Source: Candidatus Limicola stercorigallinarum
GTDB lineage: Bacteria > Actinomycetota > Coriobacteriia > Coriobacteriales > Coriobacteriaceae
Reading direction: 5' to 3'
NCBI GenBank assembly: GCA_018711625.1
Contig: DVID01000028.1
Coordinates: forward strand, 1-53,046
Length of the DNA stretch: 53,046 bases
In this document: piece after piece, positions 39,897-46,714 of the stretch
Layout: each line of letters begins with the position of its first letter
Numbering within the stretch: position 1 is the stretch's first letter
The notes under the pieces: generated by a model
Seen by the model: the letters and a program-made list of their open reading frames with translations, nothing else
What the model was told of the DNA's origin: nothing
Database searches by the model: none
Made by a program: the position numbers and the translations under genes

Positions 39897-39995
39897 GAGG
39901 GTTATACACTGCATACTTTTCTGGACATGTCCGAGGTGTATCCGAGATGCCACCTTAGGATGCAGCGAGCACAATACAACCAAATTGGAGAGGCC

Positions 39996-40220
39996 ATGAC
40001 CAACCGCCTCGACGCACCCTCCCCCGCTCTGGAGCGCATGCTCGTCATCGGGAGTCCCGGTGCTGGTAAGAGCACGCTCGCCCGCAGGCTGCGCGACACG
40101 CTTGCGCTGCCGCTGGTATACCTTGACATGATTTGGCACAAGCCGGATGGCACCAACGTCACGCAAGCTGAATTCGACGAGCGTCTTACGGAGGCATTGC
40201 GCGGCGAGCGCTGGATTATC
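39996..40220 (+). pseudogene. Truncated P-loop kinase (FlaR/topology-modulation-like), 5' part
   Basis: Starting at a well-placed ATG (TTGGAG site), about 75 codons match the N-terminal half of FlaR-type adenylate kinase-like proteins: MLVIGSPGAGKSTLARRLRD (P-loop), PLVYLDMIWHKPDG and EALRGERWIID. After WIID, where the family continues with G-N-Y, the match stops; 5 bases later lies the stop codon of the convergent XRE gene. The 3' half is deleted or replaced, and the frame runs on antisense through the neighbour without function. Confidence 0.75.
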
Positions 40221-40225
40221 GACAT

Positions 40226-41050
40226 TCAGAGACGATGTTTACGGCCATTGAGCCAGAAGATGAGCAGGGTGACCGCACCTCCCACTACGGCAAACCAGCC
40301 TCGCGGAGAGGCAAATGCGTCCGTCGCAACACCGAGAGCCGTAGCTCCCACAACCCAAAGGCCCGGTAGGATCGCCGCTGTCCACACCGACTCGGTGTGG
40401 CGCCCCAACGCACGCGAAGCCGCGAACGCCACGACCACCCCAACTACAACCGCAAGGCCGATAAATGCCTTGCGGTCAAGTAGAATATCGCCCACTACAA
40501 GCACGCCGATGCCAACAGCAAGTCCCGCAAACACCTGTAACACAAGGCGCATCCCAAGGGCAGCGCCGCTCTCGCGCGCCGCCTCAACAGGCGCACCGGT
40601 CGCCGCACCAAGGAGCTCCGCCGCGCTCTTAGCCTCCCGGTCGCCCTGAGTTCGCCGCGCCACAACCGCAACAAGCGACGAGGCCAGTACAAGGACCGCA
40701 AGCAGCAAACGCAGCACCGGCTCTAAATATTCGCGTCCCACCACCGCCGTAATGGCGAGCGCCGTAATCACGACCACCTCAACCGTAGCCAACACAACGG
40801 CAAAAACCTTGGTCCGCTGCTCGTCCTTCTCCACCATCTCGCGCATCTCGTCCACGTCCCCTTTCACCAGTTCGTCGATTGTGGTGCCAAAGAGGCTTGC
40901 GAGCAGAAGCATGCTCTGGACATCCGGCAGGGTCTTGGAAGTCTCCCAGTGACTAACCGTGACGCGACTCACATAGAGGTGCTGGGCGAGCTCCTCCTGT
41001 GAAAGACCCAACCGACGACGATGCTCTTTTATCTGGTTGCCGATGTTCAT
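40226..41050 (-). CDS. XRE-family regulator with C-terminal membrane helices
   Basis: The 274-residue protein has an N-terminal HTH_3 (IKEHRRRLGLSQEELAQHLYVSRVTVSHWETSKTLPD region, residues 7-43), a short linker rich in Glu, and about six membrane helices from residue 80 to the end. Such membrane-tethered XRE regulators are common in Gram-positive bacteria and usually govern a nearby transporter or stress gene; no partner is obvious here. The ATG at 41050 follows GGGAGTGGC. The 3' end lies exactly at a rearrangement junction with the truncated kinase. Confidence 0.85.
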   Translation of the reverse strand: MNIGNQIKEHRRRLGLSQEELAQHLYVSRVTVSHWETSKTLPDVQSMLLLASLFGTTIDELVKGDVDEMREMVEKDEQRTKVFAVVLATVEVVVITALAITAVVGREYLEPVLRLLLAVLVLASSLVAVVARRTQGDREAKSAAELLGAATGAPVEAARESGAALGMRLVLQVFAGLAVGIGVLVVGDILLDRKAFIGLAVVVGVVVAFAASRALGRHTESVWTAAILPGLWVVGATALGVATDAFASPRGWFAVVGGAVTLLIFWLNGRKHRL

Positions 41051-41205
41051 GCCACTCCCGTCTCACGCTTCTCTTTGGTCACCTTCAACGTAACAAGGGG
41101 GGGGTGCCAAGATGCAGTATAAAGTGGTTTACAGTGTGCATGACCTGCGTTTTTCTACATGACGAGATTGGAGTGAAAAAGACCTTTCCCTACCCCTCTG
41201 GCGAG

Positions 41206-41847
41206 CTACCGCCCTTTGCGCGCCACGGCAATGCAGGCGGTCGTGCCCACGCGGTGCCAGCTCACCTCGGTGAACCACATGCCGAGGATTGCCCGCAGCT
41301 CAGCCTCCGAGTAGATGCGCACGTCGCCCTCATGAGAATGTGGCATCCACGCGTTCATGATGGCGCGCGCCGGAGCCGGCTGCCATGCATCTCCGATGAC
41401 GAGCGTGCCACCTGGCGCCAACACGCGCCACATTTGAAACGTTGCACGCTCGGGATCGGGGTAGTGGTGGAACGAATCGTTGCACCACGCCGCATCGAAG
41501 CTTGAATCTCGGAACGGAAGACGCTCGACGTCGCTGAGAACCACCTCGGCGCGATTCCCTAGACGGTTCTGGGCTGCAGCAACCATACGCGGGGACAGGT
41601 CGACGCAGGTGAGGCGTGCGTCAGGCACCTCATCAAACACCTGTTCGGCCAGCGCACCTGTTCCACAGCCGAGGTCGAGCAGACGCGGTGCGGCAACGTC
41701 CACAATGGCCGCGGCCACCTCGTACACGACGTAAGGGTAGAGCTTCCGTGCGTGCTCCCCCTCTATCCCCTTGTCGTACGTTGCCGCCTGCACGTCAAAC
41801 GTCTGACGCGAGCGCTCCTTCAACAATTCTTCGTTCGTCTTGCCCAT
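41206..41847 (-). CDS. Class I SAM-dependent methyltransferase
   Basis: A 213-residue enzyme with SAM motif I LLDLGCGTGALAEQV (57-71), acidic loop LTCVDLSPRMV, and later DAAWCNDSFHHYPDPE and VLAPGGTLVIGDAW. This is the UbiE/Methyltransf_11 layout acting on small molecules; the substrate is unknown. The ATG at 41847 follows AAAGGA. Upstream lies a site nearly identical to the operator of the adjacent tetR gene, so it is probably the main target of that repressor. Confidence 0.9.
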   Translation of the reverse strand: MGKTNEELLKERSRQTFDVQAATYDKGIEGEHARKLYPYVVYEVAAAIVDVAAPRLLDLGCGTGALAEQVFDEVPDARLTCVDLSPRMVAAAQNRLGNRAEVVLSDVERLPFRDSSFDAAWCNDSFHHYPDPERATFQMWRVLAPGGTLVIGDAWQPAPARAIMNAWMPHSHEGDVRIYSEAELRAILGMWFTEVSWHRVGTTACIAVARKGR

Positions 41848-41860
41848 ACCTGTTCCTTTC

Positions 41861-41879
41861 TGTTGAGCAATGTTCAATA
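41861..41879. promoter_or_regulatory. Second TetR operator, before the methyltransferase
   Basis: On the minus strand TATTGAACATTGCTCAACA differs at only two positions from the core of the tetR operator at 42540-42572. It lies between the tetR terminator and the methyltransferase ribosome site. Confidence 0.7.
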
Positions 41880-41889
41880 CTCTTGCTTG

Positions 41890-41915
41890 AAAAGAGCCCC
41901 GGCAACAACCGGGGC
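41890..41915 (-). terminator. Intrinsic terminator of the tetR gene
   Basis: GCCCCGG (41896-41902) and CCGGGGC (41909-41915) form a 7-bp stem followed on the minus strand by TCTTTTC. It separates tetR from the methyltransferase, which therefore has its own promoter. Confidence 0.75.
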
Positions 41916-41922
41916 GAAATGT

Positions 41923-42513
41923 TTACGGCAGCGCCTCCCCCGAGCGGAACTCGGCAAGCAATGCACGGAGGTAGCGACGCGCCGCCGCGAGGGCACGATC
42001 GTCTGGCATGCCTGGACCCGAGACCAGGCCAACGCAGCCGTACACCATGATGGCCGCAAGCTCATCGGTGTCCGCGGCCGTTGTTCCCCGCACGGCGGCA
42101 TCTGCCTCCAACGCCTCCTGCAGGTGCGGACGTACCACCTCGCACATAGCAAGCGAAAGCCGATCGTGCAGCGCACCGTGTCCCTGCGCGTGGAAGAACT
42201 CCGCATAGGGATAGCCGCCATGACGTGCACCCGTCTCAAGTGCACGCTCGATCTTTTCGTCCAGTGGCACGCCGCGCTCGTCAAGCACCTCGCACACGCC
42301 TTCGGCGCAGCGGCGCGCATAGTCCTCGATAGCCTCCGCGAACATCCGCTCCTTGGAGTCGAAATAGTGGTACGCCAGCCCCGGAGCCACATGCGCCGCA
42401 CGCGCCACCGCGCGGACGGACACATTGTCGTAGCCTTCCTCGGCAAAGAGCCGCATGGCGCAGGCCAAGAGCTCGCGCCGGCGCTCCTCGGGGTCTTTCA
42501 CGGTCCTCGGCAT
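41923..42513 (-). CDS. TetR family repressor
   Basis: The 196-residue protein has an N-terminal TetR HTH: AMRLFAEEGYDNVSVRAVAR then AHVAPGLAYHYFDSKERMF. The C-terminal ligand domain is unassigned. The ATG at 42513 is preferred (GGAGGTGACATGT spacing); open frame continues upstream into the operator. A long palindrome directly upstream and a second copy before the methyltransferase indicate autoregulation and control of that gene. Confidence 0.9.
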   Translation of the reverse strand: MPRTVKDPEERRRELLACAMRLFAEEGYDNVSVRAVARAAHVAPGLAYHYFDSKERMFAEAIEDYARRCAEGVCEVLDERGVPLDEKIERALETGARHGGYPYAEFFHAQGHGALHDRLSLAMCEVVRPHLQEALEADAAVRGTTAADTDELAAIMVYGCVGLVSGPGMPDDRALAAARRYLRALLAEFRSGEALP

Positions 42514-42539
42514 ACATGTCACCTCCATGGCAGGATCAT

Positions 42540-42572
42540 AGTGCTGTATTGAACATTGGTCAATACAGCACT
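42540..42572. promoter_or_regulatory. TetR operator (13-bp inverted repeat)
   Basis: AGTGCTGTATTGA and TCAATACAGCACT are perfect inverted arms with a 7-base spacer (ACATTGG), 27 bases upstream of the tetR start. Length and position are typical of an autoregulatory operator. Confidence 0.8.
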
Positions 42573-42596
42573 GCATACTAAATTGCAAAAAGCCAC

Positions 42597-42875
42597 GTTA
42601 CTTGTAGGAGATAGAGCGAACCTGCCCTCTTCCATTGCCCGGGGGATTGCCATCCAACCCGCCGCCGATGGAAAAACGGAGTCGAGGTGTGACGCGCCGC
42701 GAAAAAACTATCTAATTTCAGTACCTAAATCACGATACGACACGTAGACCCCGCTTTCAGCCGATCGCCAACTGGGCTTTTGCTGATGAAATGAGGGGTC
42801 TACTTCAGGATGTTGGGAACATGGTTCTGAAATGGCACTATTATTTTCCCGGACCATGCCAAATCCGCCCAAAAA
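42597..42875. repeat. Long dispersed repeat with palindromic core, copy B
   Basis: About 280 bases clearly homologous to 46131-46397. The core (42715-42833) is a long imperfect palindrome: ATTTCAGTACC outer arm with GGTTCTGAAAT, GTAGACCCC (42744-42752) with GGGGTCTAC (42795-42803), and CAGC with GCTG around the apex CTGGGCTTTTGCTGATGAAA. No coding content. The apex is shared with the 32.7-kb element. Confidence 0.75.
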
Positions 42876-42945
42876 CGCGATCAGCCGTACAGGCTCTGCA
42901 ACAGAATTTGTCACGTTACCATGATAGAAGCCCTCTGAAACAGCC

Positions 42946-43077
42946 CTAGCAACCAAACCAAGAGTCTTGACCAGAACGCCAACGACATTGAAGGTCCCAT
43001 TGCCGTGTAGATGCGGATGTTCTTTGATCCGTGCCGGAAGCTTTGCCTGTACGAAGCACATCCTCCTCATAAACCAT
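42946..43077 (-). pseudogene. Decayed paralogue of the PGPGW-like gene
   Basis: On the minus strand the start region reads MVYEEDVLRTGKASGTDQRT, closely matching the N-terminus of the gene at 44272-44637 (MKTGARRTGEAAGTDQGTST). The DNA match covers about 60 bases (for example CTTTGATCCGTGCCGG against CTTGATCCGTGCCAG on the plus strand). Beyond that the copy is frameshifted and stops, and the membrane segments are not preserved. Confidence 0.55.
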
Positions 43078-43080
43078 GGT

Positions 43081-43109
43081 GAATGAGATGAACCTGTCGC
43101 CATCCATCC
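43081..43109 (+). repeat. Dispersed hairpin repeat, copy 3 (divergent)
   Basis: GAATGAGATGAACCTGTCGC then CATCCATCC matches the consensus with several changes, in the same orientation as the other copies. It lies between the decayed paralogue and the HxlR gene. Confidence 0.5.
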
Positions 43110-43112
43110 CAG

Positions 43113-43445
43113 TTATTGCGGCCGATGCTCCTCGCCCCACAAACAAAGCTGATCGAGCACCCGCATGAGAGAAGCCCCCAATTCCGTCAAAGAGTACTCG
43201 ACCTTAGGCGGAATCTGAGGATATTCGCAACGAACAACCAGGCCGTCACGCTCGAGTTCGCGCAGATTTGCCGAGAGTGTTTTGTCCGCGATGCCGCCTA
43301 GATAGCGGCGCATCTCGTTGAAGCGCACCGGCTCGTATTCCATGAGGCAATAGAGGATGGCCGCCTTGTGCTTACCCTGGATGAGGGACATGGTATAGCT
43401 GTACCCAGTGTCGCCGTACCGCGCGTCCGCAATATTCGTTGGCAT
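43113..43445 (-). CDS. HxlR family transcriptional regulator
   Basis: The roughly 110-residue winged-helix protein shows the HxlR layout: YTMSLIQGKHKAAILYCLME, FNEMRRYLGGIADKTLSANL and ELERDGLVVRCEYPQIPPKV with VEYSLTELG. These regulators often sense redox or electrophile stress and control a divergent enzyme gene, here the flavin reductase. The ATG at 43445 with AAGGGG is preferred; ATGs at 43460 and 43466 would add up to seven residues. Confidence 0.92.
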   Translation of the reverse strand: MPTNIADARYGDTGYSYTMSLIQGKHKAAILYCLMEYEPVRFNEMRRYLGGIADKTLSANLRELERDGLVVRCEYPQIPPKVEYSLTELGASLMRVLDQLCLWGEEHRPQ

Positions 43446-43488
43446 GCCTTGCCCCTTCATGCTCATGAAGAGCGCTTACTTAATTGTA

Positions 43489-43513
43489 AGTACCTGACTT
43501 TAAAGTGGGTACT
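43489..43513. promoter_or_regulatory. HxlR operator with nested palindrome
   Basis: AGTACC (43489-43494) and GGTACT (43508-43513) flank a perfect 10-bp palindrome ACTTTAAAGT (43497-43506). The site is in the divergent gap between hxlR and the flavin reductase and resembles published GTAC-type HxlR/YodB operators. Confidence 0.7.
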
Positions 43514-43579
43514 AGTATCTCCTACGACTATACAGAATACTTAGGTGCAAGGACAAACACTATACCGAGAGGGGCAATC

Positions 43580-44140
43580 ATGAAGAAAAGCTTGGGCAAC
43601 ACTGGTGAACTGTTCCCGCAGTCGGTGTTCATCATCGCGAGCTACGGCGAGGACGACACGCCCAACGCCATGAACGCCGCCTGGGCAGGCGAATGCACCC
43701 GCCACGAAATCTGCTTCAACATCGGTGATCACAAGACCACCGAGAACATCGTCAAACGCGGCGCCTTCACCGTAGCACCAGCCGATGCGGCCAACGTGGT
43801 CACGGCCGATTACTTCGGCATCGCCACGGGCAAGCGTGTCAACAAGGCTGAGAAGAGCGGACTCACCTTCACCCGCTCCGAGCATGTGGATGCACCGGTG
43901 ATTGAGGAGTATCCGCTCACTATGGAGTGCAAGGTCAGCGAAATCGATGGCGACGAGCACGGTGCGCGCATTGTGGGCAAGATCGTGAATGTGCTTGTTG
44001 ATGAAAACATCCTCGACGCCAACGGCAAGGTGGATTTTGGCAAGTTCAAGCCGCTCGTATACGACGCTTCTCACATGACCTACCGCGTGGTGGGTGAAGA
44101 GGTTGGCGGCGCCTGGAACATCGGCAAGCCGCTCGTGTAA
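43580..44140 (+). CDS. Flavin reductase-like FMN-binding protein
   Basis: A 186-residue flavin reductase-domain protein: FPQSVFIIASYGEDDTPNAM near the start, AAWAGECTRHEICFNI and NIVKRGAFTVAPADAANVVT follow the family. It probably binds FMN and reduces flavin, quinones or electrophiles with NAD(P)H. The start at 43580 follows GAGAGGGG. Divergent from hxlR, whose operator sits in its promoter. Confidence 0.9.
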   Translation: MKKSLGNTGELFPQSVFIIASYGEDDTPNAMNAAWAGECTRHEICFNIGDHKTTENIVKRGAFTVAPADAANVVTADYFGIATGKRVNKAEKSGLTFTRSEHVDAPVIEEYPLTMECKVSEIDGDEHGARIVGKIVNVLVDENILDANGKVDFGKFKPLVYDASHMTYRVVGEEVGGAWNIGKPLV

Positions 44141-44203
44141 GAAAAGACGCAGGGCCCGCCGTTCGAGTGTTCAGACAGCGAGCTTATCGACATCGCAACG
44201 CTG

Positions 44204-44258
44204 GGATAGATGAGGCGAAATGGCATCATCCCTATCCATCGGTCTGTCCCATCCATCC
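44204..44258 (+). repeat. Dispersed hairpin repeat, copy 4 (extended, divergent)
   Basis: GGATAGATGAGGCGAAATGG followed by CATCATCCCTATCC forms an imperfect hairpin, and GGTCTGTCCCATCCATCC follows directly, resembling the 3' half of the consensus. It separates the convergent flavin reductase and PGPGW-like genes. Confidence 0.5.
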
Positions 44259-44271
44259 GCAAAAAGCTCAC

Positions 44272-44637
44272 CTATGTTTGGGGTGTGCGCGCCCTTTTGT
44301 GCTGTGCGGCAGATTGCGCGGCACGCGTAATCTGCCGTTTGGCAGCACGTGCCATTTTTGAAGCTGCTGCGTCCAAGCGCTTCTCGATATGCAGCGGTTT
44401 GCGACCAGAAAAAGTGCGCTGCCCTCGGCTCATAAGGGCAACGCCTCCTGCAATTGCCGCTACACCCGGTCCGGGCAGGATGCACATGGCCACGCCCGCT
44501 ATCGCAAGCACGCCACCAGCGGCCATCTGAACTACTCCCTTTACCTTGCTCCCAAACGGCACCGTTTGCCGCTTGGACGTAGACGTTCCTTGATCCGTGC
44601 CAGCAGCTTCACCTGTACGGCGCGCGCCCGTCTTCAT
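44272..44637 (-). CDS. Small PGPGW-like membrane protein
   Basis: A 121-residue protein with one hydrophobic hairpin, VVQMAAGGVLAIAGVAMCIL and PGPGVAAIAGGVALM, matching the PGPG-containing putative transmembrane family, and a basic C-terminal tail (KRLDAAASKMARAAKRQ). The function is unknown. The ATG at 44637 follows TAGGAG with slightly long spacing. A decayed second copy lies 1.5 kb to the left. Confidence 0.65.
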   Translation of the reverse strand: MKTGARRTGEAAGTDQGTSTSKRQTVPFGSKVKGVVQMAAGGVLAIAGVAMCILPGPGVAAIAGGVALMSRGQRTFSGRKPLHIEKRLDAAASKMARAAKRQITRAAQSAAQHKRARTPQT

Positions 44638-44989
44638 AAATCATCACTCCTACAGGGAATGAACAACACGTTGATGCGCGTGTACCCTACGCCAAGCAGA
44701 GTAGACAAGCTGCAAGAAAAACTTAGGAGCGGTGATGGTTCAAACGACCCCGTCCCCAAACAACCCATCGCAGGACGCCGGGGGCGTGCGTCATCGCTCA
44801 CGGACGAGCTTGACACGTTTGAGCCGAAAGACGTGGTCGGTACAACGAGTCAGATCATACTCGATGCGAAACCGCTTACCGGCACAGCAGTGAAGGCAAA
44901 CAGCGCCACAGCAGCCACCTCGCTGAGATACCCCCCCCCACAGCCGAGACACGCGTGAGCCCAAGTGAAAGCTACCACCTCTCATTGAT
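44638..44989. other. Intergenic stretch with repeat and possible gene remnant
   Basis: About 350 bases. It holds repeat copy 5 and a C9 tract (about 44931-44939). On the minus strand 44797-44880 reads KRFRIEYDLTRCTDHVFRLK, which looks like protein sequence but lacks a start, so it may be the end of a lost gene. Nothing else is recognised. Confidence 0.3.
44732..44769 (+). repeat. Dispersed hairpin repeat, copy 5
   Basis: GATGGTTCAAACGACCCC then GTCCCCAAACAACCCATC. The core CAAACGACCCCGTCCCC is near-consensus, and the flanks GATGG-TT and AA-CCCATC pair. Confidence 0.7.
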
Positions 44990-45033
44990 GTACGTTGTTG
45001 CGTACGATATCATATACGTACGCAACAACGTAC
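44990..45033. promoter_or_regulatory. Toxin-antitoxin operator (17-bp inverted repeat)
   Basis: Perfect 17-bp arms GTACGTTGTTGCGTACG (44990-45006) and CGTACGCAACAACGTAC (45017-45033) around an AT-rich centre lie directly upstream of the antitoxin ribosome site. CGTACG is itself palindromic in each arm. It is very likely the autoregulatory site bound by the antitoxin or the complex. Confidence 0.8.
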
Positions 45034-45046
45034 GTTGGAGGCAAAT

Positions 45047-45298
45047 ATGACATCTATTAGCGCAACCGCTCTGCGAAAGAACCTGTATAACATCATCGCG
45101 CAGGTAAACGAAAACTGCATTCCCGTCGCCATCACCAACACCCGCGGCAGAGGCGCTGTGCTTGTCGGCGAGGACGAGTGGGCCGCCATTGAGGAGACAC
45201 TCTATCTCATGGGGATACCCGGTATGGCTGAGTCACTCATCGAGGGACGCGACACTCCTACCGAGGATTGCGTCGATGAGTCCGAGCTGGAGTGGTAG
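45047..45298 (+). CDS. Phd/YefM family antitoxin
   Basis: The 83-residue protein starts MTSISATALRKNLYNIIAQV and contains ITNTRGRGAVLVGEDEWAAI, the Phd/YefM N-terminal DNA-binding fold; the acidic tail EDCVDESELEW is the likely toxin-binding part. Start at 45047 with GGAGG. Its stop overlaps the toxin start, the usual coupled order antitoxin-toxin. Confidence 0.92.
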   Translation: MTSISATALRKNLYNIIAQVNENCIPVAITNTRGRGAVLVGEDEWAAIEETLYLMGIPGMAESLIEGRDTPTEDCVDESELEW

Positions 45299-45597
45299 AT
45301 GTGTGGCGCGTTATCTTCACCAAGCAGGCTGCAAAAGACGCCACGAAGCTTAAAGCCGCCGGTTTGGACGGGAAAGCCAAGCGGCTCATCGAAGTCGTGC
45401 GCGCCGACCCCTTCGGCACTCCCCCAGCGTATGAGGGCCTTGTTGGAAGTCTCGCGGAGCTGTACTCCCGGCGCATCAATCTACAGCACCGCTTTGTCTA
45501 CTCTGTCGATGCAACTCCCGCCGAGCAGGCTGGTGTGCAGTATGAGGGAACCGTCAAGGTCGTCCGCATGTGGACGCAGTACGAAAGCGTTCACTAG
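45292..45597 (+). CDS. Txe/YoeB family toxin (ribosome-dependent mRNase)
   Basis: The 101-residue RelE-superfamily toxin has VWRVIFTKQAAKDATKLKAA, GLDGKAKRLIEVVRADPFGT, the conserved NLQHRFVYSVD and the C-terminal VRMWTQYESVH (YoeB has an essential C-terminal His/Tyr region). The end is YESVH instead of the usual [WS]HY, a small difference. The insertion TPAEQAGVQYEGTV before the last strand is longer than in E. coli YoeB. The start is a GTG at 45292 or 45301; the former overlaps the antitoxin. Confidence 0.9.
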   Translation: MVDVWRVIFTKQAAKDATKLKAAGLDGKAKRLIEVVRADPFGTPPAYEGLVGSLAELYSRRINLQHRFVYSVDATPAEQAGVQYEGTVKVVRMWTQYESVH

Positions 45598-45661
45598 CCC
45601 TCGCCGCACGTTGGCACAACCGTGAATCGGCTTAGGCCACATCGCCTCAAAGAACCAGTTA

Positions 45662-46078
45662 CTAAGCGTGAAAAAGGATGGCATCGCGCAGCCAAGCGGC
45701 ACAGCCGGGAACATTGCGGTCGTAGTAAGCCGCAAAGCGTTCGTCCGCCACGTATGCCTCAGAAAGCGCGCGATGAGCCTCCGCCGAGTAAGAAGGCCAG
45801 GTGTAACTAAGCCAACGGCGGTGTAGATCGCAGACGCGCTCGCCCTCCGGGCCGCCTGGGTCGACAGCCGTGCGCACAGCAGCCTCCAACATCTCGCGAA
45901 TCTTTATCTCAAGTTGCTGCCATGCAGCAAAATCCTCCTCGCTCATACCCAGCATCTTCCGGTTACTCTCATCCACCGCGCGGTCTCCGTAACGCTCGCG
46001 CGCCTCGGCGCCATAACGGCGCTCGTTGTCCTCAACGGTCTTGCGCTTGAGGCTTTCAAACTTCTCGGCATCACTCAT
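45662..46078 (-). CDS. Free-standing TipAS-type antibiotic-recognition protein
   Basis: A 138-residue protein matching the C-terminal drug-binding domain of TipA: KRKTVEDNERRYGAEARERY, MLGMSEEDFAAWQQLEIKIR, RRWLSYTWPSYSAEAHRALS and FAAYYDRNVPGCAAWLRDAI. In TipAL the domain is attached to a MerR HTH and binds thiopeptides; here only the binding domain exists, as in TipAS, with no MerR HTH nearby. A role in sequestering a peptide ligand is inference. Start at 46078 with GGGGAG. Confidence 0.88.
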   Translation of the reverse strand: MSDAEKFESLKRKTVEDNERRYGAEARERYGDRAVDESNRKMLGMSEEDFAAWQQLEIKIREMLEAAVRTAVDPGGPEGERVCDLHRRWLSYTWPSYSAEAHRALSEAYVADERFAAYYDRNVPGCAAWLRDAILFHA

Positions 46079-46130
46079 AATCGCATCTCCCCTCATCTCG
46101 GCGAGCGTACGCTCAACGGCGCAAAAAGCG

Positions 46131-46397
46131 ACGTTGCTTATATGGGGTATAGCGAGCCCGCCCTCTTCCGTTGTCCAAGAAAATCGCCATCTGGCCGCCG
46201 TCGAAGGAGCATCGAGGGCAGCGGTGAGAAAAAACTATCTCATTTCAGTACCTAAATCGAAGGACGGTGTGTAGACCCCGTTTTCAGCCAATCGCCAACT
46301 GGGCTTTTGCTGATGAAATCAGGGGGCTACTTCAGGATGTTGGGAACATGGTACTGAAATGACGCATTTTTTTCTCGGACCGCGCCAAATCGACTAA
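46131..46397. repeat. Long dispersed repeat with palindromic core, copy C
   Basis: Homologous to 42597-42875 along its length. The core is bounded by perfect 13-bp arms TCATTTCAGTACC (46240-46252) and GGTACTGAAATGA (46350-46362). GTAGACCCC near the left and GGGGGCTAC on the right pair imperfectly. The apex CTGGGCTTTTGCTGATGAAA is identical to copy B. Confidence 0.75.
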
Positions 46398-46462
46398 CGC
46401 GGCATGACAATCGCGCGCGTCACGCGCTTAGGGAACCCGGCAACCACAAGCTCGTATCTCCG

Positions 46463-46690
46463 TCAGCCTGCGAACGCTGCAAGCGCAGCGCCGCGGGCAT
46501 GAATGAGCGTCGTATCGAAGAGCGGCACCTTGGTGTCCTCGGGATGGACGAGGAGCCCAATCTCCGTGCAGCCAAGAATGACACCCTGTGGCCCGCGGGC
46601 TGCTAGGTCATCGACGATGCACAGGAACTCCGCACGGGACTCAGCGCGGATCCTGCCCCGGCACAACTCGTCAAAGATGAGACGGACCCG
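46463..46690 (-). pseudogene. C-terminal fragment of an aspartate/glutamate racemase
   Basis: The last 75 or so codons match the racemase C-terminus: RLIFDELCRGRIRAESRAEF, then GVILGCTEIGLLV (with the second catalytic Cys in GCTE) and VPLFDTTLIHARGAAL. The N-terminal two thirds, including the first catalytic cysteine, is absent. The break lies exactly at a dispersed hairpin repeat (46676-46702). The fragment cannot be active. Confidence 0.82.
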
Positions 46691-46702
46691 TCCCCAATCA
46701 TC
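46676..46702 (+). repeat. Dispersed hairpin repeat, copy 6
   Basis: GATGAGACGGACCCGTCCCC then AATCATC. It sits at the broken 5' end of the racemase fragment. Confidence 0.7.
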
Positions 46703-46714
46703 CAATTGCTCGCA

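Noticed and set aside
44931-44939. C9 homopolymer, and a similar G8 run at 41097-41104
   Set aside because: Phase-variable tracts were considered, but neither lies within or right before a gene start in a way that would switch expression.
46398-46462. Minus-strand frame reading RRYELVVAGFPKRVTRAIVM directly after the racemase fragment
   Set aside because: Looks protein-like, but it is only about 22 codons with no start and no recognisable family; too short to call as a remnant.
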